From a virus, in the IMG/VR virus record IMGVR_UViG_3300027816_000418, positions 1 to 23,340 of that record: 23,340 nucleotides of DNA; one strand, written 5' to 3'. The notes under the pieces were generated by a model. It was not told the origin of the DNA, did no database searches, and saw only the letters and a list, made by a program, of their open reading frames with translations. Both the position numbers and the translations under genes were made by a program. Of the stretch, positions 9,301 to 14,973 are shown piece by piece (the stretch's first letter is position 1; each line of letters opens with the position of its first letter).

Positions 9301-9533
9301 TGTAGAAATTCAGTTGTAATCTTTACACATTCTGGTGAAAGATCGCTCTTTGAATGCAAAACATCTCCCAATACGGTAACTACAGTTTCCGCAGGTGTCT
9401 TTTCTACTGCTTTATACAATCTTTCAAATACTTGATTGTATTCATCATGTCTCTTTGTAAGACGCAAATGAATATCTGCAATGTGAAATACATTCTTGAA
9501 TTTTTCTATATCTGATTTAAGATATTTTGCCAT
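6348..9533 (-). CDS. gp47-gp46: Single-chain Mre11-Rad50 (SbcD-SbcC, gp47-gp46) recombination nuclease
   Basis: One 1061-residue chain carries both halves of the DNA end-processing complex. Residues 1-340 are a calcineurin-type phosphoesterase with all the expected metal motifs: D20-x-H22, G56-D57, GNHD at 91-94, H168, and GDIHRH at 201-206. A linker of roughly 340-380 leads to the Rad50/SbcC ATPase: Walker A at 414-425 (GLFANNAAGKSS), coiled coils of about 560-735 and 745-900, a zinc hook C736-T-F-C739, a signature-like SGME at 972-975, and Walker B ending in D1002-E1003. The complex resects double-strand ends for recombination-dependent replication. The N-terminal half matches T4 gp47 in length (339 aa); the ATPase half is somewhat longer than gp46 (560 aa). 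T4 and most phages use two genes. The gene starts 1 nt after the primase stop, with no Shine-Dalgarno sequence. Confidence 0.95.
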   Translation of the reverse strand: MAKYLKSDIEKFKNVFHIADIHLRLTKRHDEYNQVFERLYKAVEKTPAETVVTVLGDVLHSKSDLSPECVKITTEFLQNLADRRPTVLIAGNHDATLANKNRLDSLSPIVDAINHKNLFYLKDSGLYILGDILFNHYSVFDEPDKYIKAKDIPKVYLNETRYKIALFHGPVNNAITDVGYKVASRTITNQIFDGHDIVLLGDIHRHQVLNQSEPIIVYVGSLIQQNHGEELKGHGFVFWDLKTKVFKHFEIPNDYGFYTAEINKGKLTTDISDMPKKARLRLKCFESVATEVKSVLSHIREKSDVTEVTYVRVDSPNTSSNNIIDNSNFNLTDVSDVDYQNKLITDYLNNKNVSPTKDTLEKIYKINKDLNASLEKESIVRNIRWKPKKFEFDNMFSYGEDNVIDFTKMHNVVGLFANNAAGKSSVLSALSFCIFDKCDRAFKASHILNTQKMTFRCKFNFEVNGVDFFIERKGHADKKGNVKVDVKFWKEDGGKVVELNGEARRSTNDIIRDYVGTYDDFILTVLSIQNNKVGSFVDMGQTERKDLLAQFMGLTIFDSLYNDASDKTKEINSLLKNFKNNDYTQKLLNLNADIENFSGSLRNENSNLEKLSNQRDSENDRLLDETKKLINVNGNIIDIVSLESKKVSLENSISTQSSSLNSYKSQLLSVESTYKEYDEIIKNYDNDDITTKYESFKELETSLSQKEQFIEKKKIVVTSKLQKLKKLEEHKYDPNCTFCTTNVFVKDAIKTREELESDKVEAQSLVGEYTNLKNKVGELSYIKDHWKEYNDIHKLHVETQIKINKLNTEILKLSNNISSNQNSLINIDSQIKEYYNNKDAIEFNKTVKDTIDSIKSNIKTIDLEIKNVNNNIINYNTKISGFEEQRKTIQKSIEDVKVLEVEYEAYQLYTNAISRDGIPYELISRALPTIEKEVNNILNQIVEFTVILQTDGKNVTTHINYEDKRWPLELASGMERFVSSLAMRVALINISNLPRPNFIAIDEGFGCADADNLSSMGALFAFLKTNFDFVWIISHLDSMRDMVDNRLEIKKENGFSKVNYV

Positions 9534-9534
9534 A

Positions 9535-10485
9535 TTATATTCTTAGTTTTAACTTAAATAACTTTTCAAAGTCCATCGTATCACAACTATCTATCAGTTG
9601 CCAAGTTTTTTCAAAACCTATTACGCTTGGATCTTTACCGTCCAACATTATTAATTTAGTTGGAATACTATTCTTGATTAGAAATTCACAGATTTTGATG
9701 GAATCTTTTATCGCATCATTGTCTAATAAAATATGTACCATCGGTACATCGTGTTCTAATAATTTTAATTTTAATTGCTTACTCATTGTCTTACCAAACA
9801 ATGGTATACAATTATTTTTTACTGCAATAGCATCAAATGGACCTTCCACTAATGTTATTGGTTGTTCAAAGTTAATAAATAATTCAAATCCAATAATATT
9901 CTTTGATGATGAACAACTAACATATTTCAATCCTTTAGTTTCAAAAAAACTTCTAGCTGTATAAAAATTTAATATGCCATTGTTGTCATATGATGGTATT
10001 ACCACTCTGTTTTTCAAATCACCTTCAGTACAATATCCAATGTTGTATCTAATAATATCATTCTTAGTTATATTTCTAGACTTTAGATATTTTAATGCAT
10101 GTTTATATTCCAGTTCATTCACGGGTTCATTGATTGGTTTAAATTCTTTAGGCAACTTAACCAATTTTAGTTCTTCTGGTTCATCTTCAAAAGAAATAGA
10201 AAATTCTGTGGTTAGTTTCTTAGAAAAAGATTTTTGACTTAATCCAATTGTTGTATAATATTCTGCTGGAGCATTTAATTTCTTAAATAAAGTCTTGAAA
10301 CTTGTTCCACTAAATCCACATACCCAACAATTATACTTACCTGTATGTAAATTAATTTCTAGTTTTCTTTTGTAATGTTTGCAAGATGGACAATGATAAA
10401 CTGCATCAGTTCCCTTACGAATCTTAGGAACTTGATGTAACAGTTTATTTAAAACGGATACAATTGTCTCTTGATATAACAACAT
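9535..10485 (-). CDS. gp61: DNA primase, T4 gp61-type
   Basis: The 316-residue protein has an N-terminal zinc finger (C32-x-x-C35 and C53-x-x-C56) followed by a linker and a TOPRIM domain. The TOPRIM signature is VEGPFDA with catalytic E214, then the metal-binding D255-N-D257 and a GKDP loop near residue 282. This is the layout of T4 gp61 (342 aa) and of DnaG-like primases, which make RNA primers for lagging-strand synthesis on the phage helicase. I see no helicase domain, so a separate helicase should be encoded elsewhere. It lies in the replication/recombination block, 24 nt after the DUF2786 gene and 1 nt before the Mre11-Rad50 fusion, so it is probably co-transcribed with both. No Shine-Dalgarno sequence; the leader has AAAGTATA just before the start. 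Confidence 0.92.
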   Translation of the reverse strand: MLLYQETIVSVLNKLLHQVPKIRKGTDAVYHCPSCKHYKRKLEINLHTGKYNCWVCGFSGTSFKTLFKKLNAPAEYYTTIGLSQKSFSKKLTTEFSISFEDEPEELKLVKLPKEFKPINEPVNELEYKHALKYLKSRNITKNDIIRYNIGYCTEGDLKNRVVIPSYDNNGILNFYTARSFFETKGLKYVSCSSSKNIIGFELFINFEQPITLVEGPFDAIAVKNNCIPLFGKTMSKQLKLKLLEHDVPMVHILLDNDAIKDSIKICEFLIKNSIPTKLIMLDGKDPSVIGFEKTWQLIDSCDTMDFEKLFKLKLRI

Positions 10486-10509
10486 TAACTATACTTTACA
10501 ATAAAAGTC

Positions 10510-11172
10510 TTATTCTATCAACTTTTTATTTGGATCATTTTTCACCCACGGTTTCTTATCCAATGCAACTGCAATTTTCATCAACTTGATTGGATCAATC
10601 GGTTTTTCTTTTTCAACATCTTCAGATTTATCTTCGGAATTTTTACTTTCACTTGATGTTTCATCATCATTTCCTTCGGTTTTTTGTTCTTTTTCTTCGT
10701 CTTTAATATCTTCGGATGGAGTGGGTGGAATATCTTGTTGAATATTTTCTTGAGTATATGTTTGATGTTTTGGGATATATCCAATTGCATGTCTAGAAAT
10801 TATTCCTTGCATCAAATATCTTTTATAGTCATTGTACATGTCTCTATAATATTCAAATGCACTATTAATATTTTCATATTCTGGTTGAGTAATATGAATA
10901 CAAATACAATTATTTTTTTCTTTCCATTTGAATCCAGGAACATCCAATATCATACAACATACATTAATAAGCAATTCTCTTTCATTTGAATCATTTATTA
11001 CAATGTAATAATTTTTAGCTTCTTCCGATGTAGATAATTCACTTTTGGATATATTATATTTTTGACATATCCGTTCTAACTTTTCTTTAGCCGCATTTCT
11101 TTCTCCGCCCTTACCCTTTTCGGCTAATGCTTTTATCTTTTTTGCTAACTCTATTATTTTGTTGCGGTTCAT
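10510..11172 (-). CDS. DUF2786 domain protein with acidic C-terminal tail
   Basis: Residues 4-45 (IIELAKKIKALAEKG, then ERNAAKEKLERICQKYNIS) match the DUF2786 helical pattern, a small domain of unknown biochemical role found in many phage and bacterial proteins. A middle region of about 50-125 has mixed structure with Tyr/Cys residues. It is followed by a strongly acidic low-complexity stretch (about 140-195, Glu/Asp/Ser/Lys) and a short basic C-terminus. The start at 11172 overlaps the RuvC-like gene by 62 nt. It is kept because the domain begins at residue 4 and no in-frame ATG follows before the domain. Its place between resolvase and primase genes suggests a role in DNA metabolism, but this is inference. 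An acidic tail can mimic DNA or bind basic partners. Confidence 0.82.
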   Translation of the reverse strand: MNRNKIIELAKKIKALAEKGKGGERNAAKEKLERICQKYNISKSELSTSEEAKNYYIVINDSNERELLINVCCMILDVPGFKWKEKNNCICIHITQPEYENINSAFEYYRDMYNDYKRYLMQGIISRHAIGYIPKHQTYTQENIQQDIPPTPSEDIKDEEKEQKTEGNDDETSSESKNSEDKSEDVEKEKPIDPIKLMKIAVALDKKPWVKNDPNKKLIE

Positions 11173-11677
11173 CTTTGTATAATGCGCAGACTATACCATC
11201 ATACATATCACCATTTCGTTCATCCCAATTACCCTTTTTGTTAAGAACAGTAAATTTAACTACATCAGGACAAAGTGATTCCAATTCACATTTTACAAAT
11301 TCTTTTGATTTAACGCCTTTAATTCTACACTTACCAAATAATTGTTTACGCATAGTATTAACCGATAACAGATTTACCTTGACTTTAAAGTGTTCTTCAA
11401 TAATATAAGCAAAGACTGCGTTATGACGAGCCAATGTAATTATAACTTGTTGTGATGTGAATCCACCAGCAAATCCACTTAAAGCGGCTTCTAAATTAAT
11501 GACGGTAACATCTTTAATTAACAGATTCTTTTCCAATTCGGATATAACAAAAAAAGTTTTCTCTTTTGTTGTTTCAAATTTTTTGGTATCAATATAACCG
11601 GCATCTAAGACTTTTCCGTCTTTACTAAATGCCCAACCTGTAACTGATGTGGATGAATCTAAACCTAATATAACCAT
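11111..11677 (-). CDS. RuvC-like Holliday junction resolvase
   Basis: The 188-residue protein has the RNase H-like fold signature of the RuvC family: ILGLDSSTSVTGWA with D7, VINLEAALSG with E63, and a C-terminal NGDMYDGIVCALY with D157 and D160. These four acidic residues match the catalytic set of RuvC nucleases that cut four-way DNA junctions. In phages such enzymes resolve branched replication intermediates before packaging, the job done in T4 by the unrelated gp49. The C-terminal 20 residues are basic and Ser-rich and are encoded in the overlap with the DUF2786 gene. The start codon lies in a perfect 9-bp inverted repeat, and there is no Shine-Dalgarno sequence. Gap to the 98-aa gene upstream is 23 nt. 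Confidence 0.9.
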   Translation of the reverse strand: MVILGLDSSTSVTGWAFSKDGKVLDAGYIDTKKFETTKEKTFFVISELEKNLLIKDVTVINLEAALSGFAGGFTSQQVIITLARHNAVFAYIIEEHFKVKVNLLSVNTMRKQLFGKCRIKGVKSKEFVKCELESLCPDVVKFTVLNKKGNWDERNGDMYDGIVCALYKDEPQQNNRVSKKDKSISRKG

Positions 11678-11697
11678 ATACTAATATATAGTATATG
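11675..11697 (-). promoter_or_regulatory. Perfect 9-bp inverted repeat enclosing the RuvC-like start codon
   Basis: On the coding strand the left arm is CATATACTA, the loop TATAT, and the right arm TAGTATATG, whose last three bases are the start codon. Allowing one bulged G adds four more pairs into the coding region (ATAA with TTAT). The repeat fills nearly the whole gap after the 98-aa gene. It may hide the start codon in mRNA, or be a DNA operator with dyad symmetry. Confidence 0.6.
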
Positions 11698-11700
11698 TTA

Positions 11701-11997
11701 TTATCCTTTATATTTTTTATTATTAAAACCCTTTACCAATGATGATAATTCTTTAGATGTACTATTTTTTCTATCTGGAACATCCGCTAAATCTGACAAT
11801 CCAATTGGTTGTTTTACTCTAAATCCACCTTTATCAATTGTAAATTGTTGACCCTTTGCAGAAGGATTTGGACCAGTTGTTATAGAATCTGGTTTGGTAT
11901 TGATATCTTTAGCATTAAATGCACCTCCTGAACTTTGAGATTGATATCTTTGTTCTAGACTCTTGTTTAAAGATTCTCTGTTTACTGGTGTTGGCAT
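11701..11997 (-). CDS. Small hydrophilic protein of unknown function (98 aa)
   Basis: The product is 98 residues, starts MPTPVNRESLNKSLEQRYQS, and is rich in Ser, Lys, Asn, Gly and Gln with no hydrophobic segment, signal peptide or cysteine. A stretch near residues 65-75 (PIGLSDLADVPD) is the most structured-looking part. I do not recognise a family. It is the last gene of the structural block before the resolvase gene, 28 nt after the propeller protein and 23 nt before the RuvC-like gene. Its AUG lies at the base of an AU-rich hairpin. Consistent codon use and the tight fit between neighbours support it as a real gene. It could be a small virion or assembly protein. Confidence 0.75.
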   Translation of the reverse strand: MPTPVNRESLNKSLEQRYQSQSSGGAFNAKDINTKPDSITTGPNPSAKGQQFTIDKGGFRVKQPIGLSDLADVPDRKNSTSKELSSLVKGFNNKKYKG

Positions 11998-12024
11998 ATA
12001 TTATACTTTCTTTTTATAAATATG
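11995..12024 (-). promoter_or_regulatory. AU-rich hairpin enclosing the start codon of the 98-aa gene
   Basis: The mRNA segments CAUAUUUAUA and UAUAAUAUAUG form 10 pairs with one bulged U and a 9-nt purine-rich loop. The final AUG of the right arm is the start codon, whose G pairs with the first C. Thermodynamically weak because nine of the ten pairs are A-U, but the layout is the same as at the RuvC-like gene. TATAAAAA on the coding strand (7/8 of the late octamer) overlaps the loop. Confidence 0.45.
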
Positions 12025-12025
12025 T

Positions 12026-14341
12026 TTAAATATCCCATTTTACAAAAATATTTAGTGGTAATTCACCAGTATTTTTAATTGGCATACCCAATTTAGCAAC
12101 CGCAACCAAATCTGCACCACTATAAAGCCCTACTGTTGTTATATATGGAGCTAAATAAGAACCAGTTGGGTCAATTGAAGAACTATAATTAAATCCAAAA
12201 AATTCTTCTTTTATACTCTTACCACCAAATTTACCAGTTTTTTGTTCAATATAACTTACAATTTCTTGTACAGTTTTTCTAATAGACTTCGGTTCTATAT
12301 ACTTGAATATATCGGTTTGATTCAAATTATCATTGAAATACTTCCACAGTATGTACATATCATTCAAATTAACTTTATTATTACCATCAATATCAAAATC
12401 ATAATAGTTTGATGACAATAATGAAGTATAATTGGTTGTATAACTAGATGAAATGTTATATTCTACAGAATAAAGATTAAATAGTGATTGTTCTTCATTT
12501 GTAAATGTCATATAATCCCACCAATTATATGAACCATTTACTTGATAGTTAATATATTTTAATATCAAATCTAGGTCGGTAAAATCAAAATATTTATTAC
12601 CATCAATATCAAAATCAAATGTATTTGGAACTAATGATGTAGGATTTGTACTATAGTTAAATTCTCCAGATTCAATTCTACATAATACTTGTTTTTCATA
12701 TAGTTTAACATTGCTCTTATATTCAATGTCATATTTAGATTGTAATGGATTAGAACGATCTTTTAATAAATTATCAAAAATAGAACCACTATTTGACAAA
12801 ATAATCTTACCATCTCTATAAAATACATTTCCAATATGATAATTGGTGACTAGATCATTAAAATTATAAATATATGAATAACCATTTATGGTATCATATA
12901 CGGAAGATGTCATTTCATTTGGGTTTACCAAGAATAATGGGGAACCAATTGATATTATATTATCTGTAATTGCAGTACTATATCCAAATGTTGTGTATGG
13001 ATAACCATATTTTTTCTTTTTAGTAACTACAGATTTTACTTCCCATAGTGAAGTAGATAGTGATGATGTATAGTAAACAATTTGTCCTAAAGTATCAATT
13101 ACATTGTCATTTGGGTTGCAATCAAATCTTTTATTAATTGTATTTTTAATATAACTAGAACTAAATTGACTAATATCTTTTGTACTGGTAGCAATCGCAT
13201 TGCCTTTGTAAATGTCAACGGAATATCCTAAATTATTTGATTCTAAAATATTATCATCTCCAAATGATTTTTCTAATAAAAACCAATCAGTTGCATCCGA
13301 ACACTTTTTCCAAAAATAAACTGCACCTCTATTTCGTAGAACTGTAGAACCACTCCATTCATAATAATACATGTCATTTGGAGAACCTACCATAATTGTA
13401 TCTCCATAGATTGATACCGAATTACCATAATTACTTCCGCTTGGTTGACTGCCAGGAAAATATGGTTTGGTATCAATGAAATTTAATGAACCGGTAATAT
13501 TTCTGTCTTGATCCAATCTATCATTTTCCACCCATTGATTTGTAGATGTATTTAATTCGTATACAAAAACTGCACTGCCTGTTGATTTATTACCAACTAC
13601 TATTCTATTTGATCCACTCGGATCAATCTTAACTACACTACCATAATAATAATCCGCAGGTAATCCACCAGGAGATAATGTTTGATAATGGTTCCATACA
13701 CCAAGAGATTGTGTATATATATAAGCCGCATTATTTTTACTTGATCCAACTACTAATTTGTTTTCAAAAATTGAAACCGATTCACCAAATGTAGAATATT
13801 CTAGATTGTCAAATGAATTTGTAATACTATATTTTGGATAATAAACCGTTCCAGATACATAACTACTTGAATAATCAGATAAATCGTATATATCAACACA
13901 AGAACCTGTATAAACTATAGAACCGTTAATCAATGAAAATCTATAATATGGATTTCCAATTACTACTATTGATCCGGATACATCTACAGATAAGCCATAA
14001 GAATCATCATAAATAACAGGATTCCATCCACCTAAATCAATTTCTATGTTCAATCCTAAAATAGGAACAGATGATGTATCTGCATTAATATATGTAGTGT
14101 CTACACTACTGGTATCCGCAGACAAATATCCTGGAAAATCATCCGGATTTATGTATTTATAAAATATAAAATTGGGATCGTATACATCTGTTGTTTTAGA
14201 ATATTTAAATACTTCAACCGATCCTTTATTATTTAATACGAATGATCCGGATAAAAAAGATGTAGGATTTCCAACTGCTACATAATCACCGTCAGCAGCA
14301 ATTGAATATCCTGTTTTTAATTTATAAATTGGATCGGTCAT
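12026..14341 (-). CDS. Baseplate-type protein: seven-blade propeller plus two dockerin-like Ca loops (771 aa)
   Basis: Seven FG-GAP-like repeats begin near residues 11, 115, 185, 232, 305, 371 and 452, with cores such as YGNSVSIYGDTIMVGSP, and predict a seven-bladed beta-propeller. A GNVFYRDGKIIL segment near 504 and an EFNYSTNPTS segment at 560 follow. Two dockerin-type calcium loops come next: D578-x-D-G-N at 578-582 ending D589, and D650-I-D-G-N ending D661, each with an LxxILKY-like helix. The C-terminus (about 735-771, YITTVGLY then LVAVAKL) is shared with the 368-aa protein. Dockerin loops bind calcium and normally mediate protein-protein docking; propellers of this type often bind ligands or surfaces. 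A virion role in host contact is inferred. The start overlaps the stop of the 207-aa gene by 4 nt (ATGA), so translation is probably coupled. Confidence 0.85.
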   Translation of the reverse strand: MTDPIYKLKTGYSIAADGDYVAVGNPTSFLSGSFVLNNKGSVEVFKYSKTTDVYDPNFIFYKYINPDDFPGYLSADTSSVDTTYINADTSSVPILGLNIEIDLGGWNPVIYDDSYGLSVDVSGSIVVIGNPYYRFSLINGSIVYTGSCVDIYDLSDYSSSYVSGTVYYPKYSITNSFDNLEYSTFGESVSIFENKLVVGSSKNNAAYIYTQSLGVWNHYQTLSPGGLPADYYYGSVVKIDPSGSNRIVVGNKSTGSAVFVYELNTSTNQWVENDRLDQDRNITGSLNFIDTKPYFPGSQPSGSNYGNSVSIYGDTIMVGSPNDMYYYEWSGSTVLRNRGAVYFWKKCSDATDWFLLEKSFGDDNILESNNLGYSVDIYKGNAIATSTKDISQFSSSYIKNTINKRFDCNPNDNVIDTLGQIVYYTSSLSTSLWEVKSVVTKKKKYGYPYTTFGYSTAITDNIISIGSPLFLVNPNEMTSSVYDTINGYSYIYNFNDLVTNYHIGNVFYRDGKIILSNSGSIFDNLLKDRSNPLQSKYDIEYKSNVKLYEKQVLCRIESGEFNYSTNPTSLVPNTFDFDIDGNKYFDFTDLDLILKYINYQVNGSYNWWDYMTFTNEEQSLFNLYSVEYNISSSYTTNYTSLLSSNYYDFDIDGNNKVNLNDMYILWKYFNDNLNQTDIFKYIEPKSIRKTVQEIVSYIEQKTGKFGGKSIKEEFFGFNYSSSIDPTGSYLAPYITTVGLYSGADLVAVAKLGMPIKNTGELPLNIFVKWDI
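12287..12664 (-). repeat. Tandem duplicated dockerin-like module
   Basis: Residues about 560-612 and 632-685 of the 771-aa protein align as two copies: an Asn-Tyr-Thr-rich lead, DFDIDGN, a loop ending in D, then an amphipathic helix with ILKY or ILWKY. The calcium loops begin 72 residues apart. That is wider than in typical dockerins, where the two loops are about 30-35 residues apart. Confidence 0.65.
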
Positions 14342-14961
14342 ATATCAGTGAATTCTATTTCTTGATAAGTAGAAAAATAACTTCCACTAAGTATTAAATT
14401 TTCATTTCCATCATCTACAATTACATAATTGGCATCATCTTGATCGTCAATTATTGTTACACTATATGGAGAAATTTTTTCTCCGAAATTAATTGTTGGA
14501 ATTGTGAATACATCCATTACATCTGTCAAGAGTCTATATGTAGTATCCAAATTGAAATTTTCTACACCCCATAATTGAGTTGGATTATTATATGTGTTGT
14601 AAAATAATTGTTTATTGGTATTATATACCATTCGCATATAAGTACCATCAGTATTAGTTGGATTGGATGCCGAATTATAATATTGATTTCCTACCGGGAA
14701 AAATGTGCCTGTAATGTTTAAACCACGATGATATTGAACAAAATCATCACTTTGTTGTTGTAACGCTAAATTACAATAACTATTTGTTGTAGGCAAACTT
14801 GTACCGTCACCATAATCAATATAAATATGAGATATCGATCCACTTAATGATCCAGACATCCATAATATCAAATCCGTAGCTTCAATATTTGTAGGATTCC
14901 AGAGTTTCTTAGCAACAAATGGGGTAACTTGGACATCATCTCTATTTAGACTTTTAATCAT
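14338..14961 (-). CDS. Baseplate/tail structural protein with FGEKI motif (207 aa)
   Basis: The 207-residue protein starts MIKSLNRDDVQVTPFVAKKLW. Its C-terminal half has the sequence GVENFNLD, then DVFTIPTINFGEKISPYSV and DDGNENLILSG. I recognise this FGEKI-with-DDG-GNL pattern from structural proteins of large T4-like phages, but cannot assign a numbered T4 gene. No transmembrane segment or catalytic motif is seen. It follows the 368-aa gene by 12 nt and overlaps the propeller gene start by 4 nt (ATGA). It may be the N-terminal part of a module that continues in the propeller protein. A weak GGA lies 5 nt before the start. Confidence 0.8.
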   Translation of the reverse strand: MIKSLNRDDVQVTPFVAKKLWNPTNIEATDLILWMSGSLSGSISHIYIDYGDGTSLPTTNSYCNLALQQQSDDFVQYHRGLNITGTFFPVGNQYYNSASNPTNTDGTYMRMVYNTNKQLFYNTYNNPTQLWGVENFNLDTTYRLLTDVMDVFTIPTINFGEKISPYSVTIIDDQDDANYVIVDDGNENLILSGSYFSTYQEIEFTDI

Positions 14962-14973
14962 GTATCCATTAGT

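Noticed and set aside
9517-9544. Stem TAAGA-(A)-TAT with ATATCTTA placing the Mre11-Rad50 AUG in a loop
   Set aside because: The AUG is in the loop and not in the stem, one arm is coding sequence, and the stem has a bulge; it is too weak to add to the start-hairpin set.
9527-9964. Plus-strand open frame of 145 codons
   Set aside because: It is antisense to the TOPRIM half of the primase, which has clear catalytic motifs, and the predicted protein has no recognisable pattern.
10581-10790. Minus-strand 69-codon frame, Lys-rich
   Set aside because: It lies in another frame of the acidic tail of the DUF2786 gene; the Lys-rich composition comes from the GAA/GAT-rich coding of that tail.
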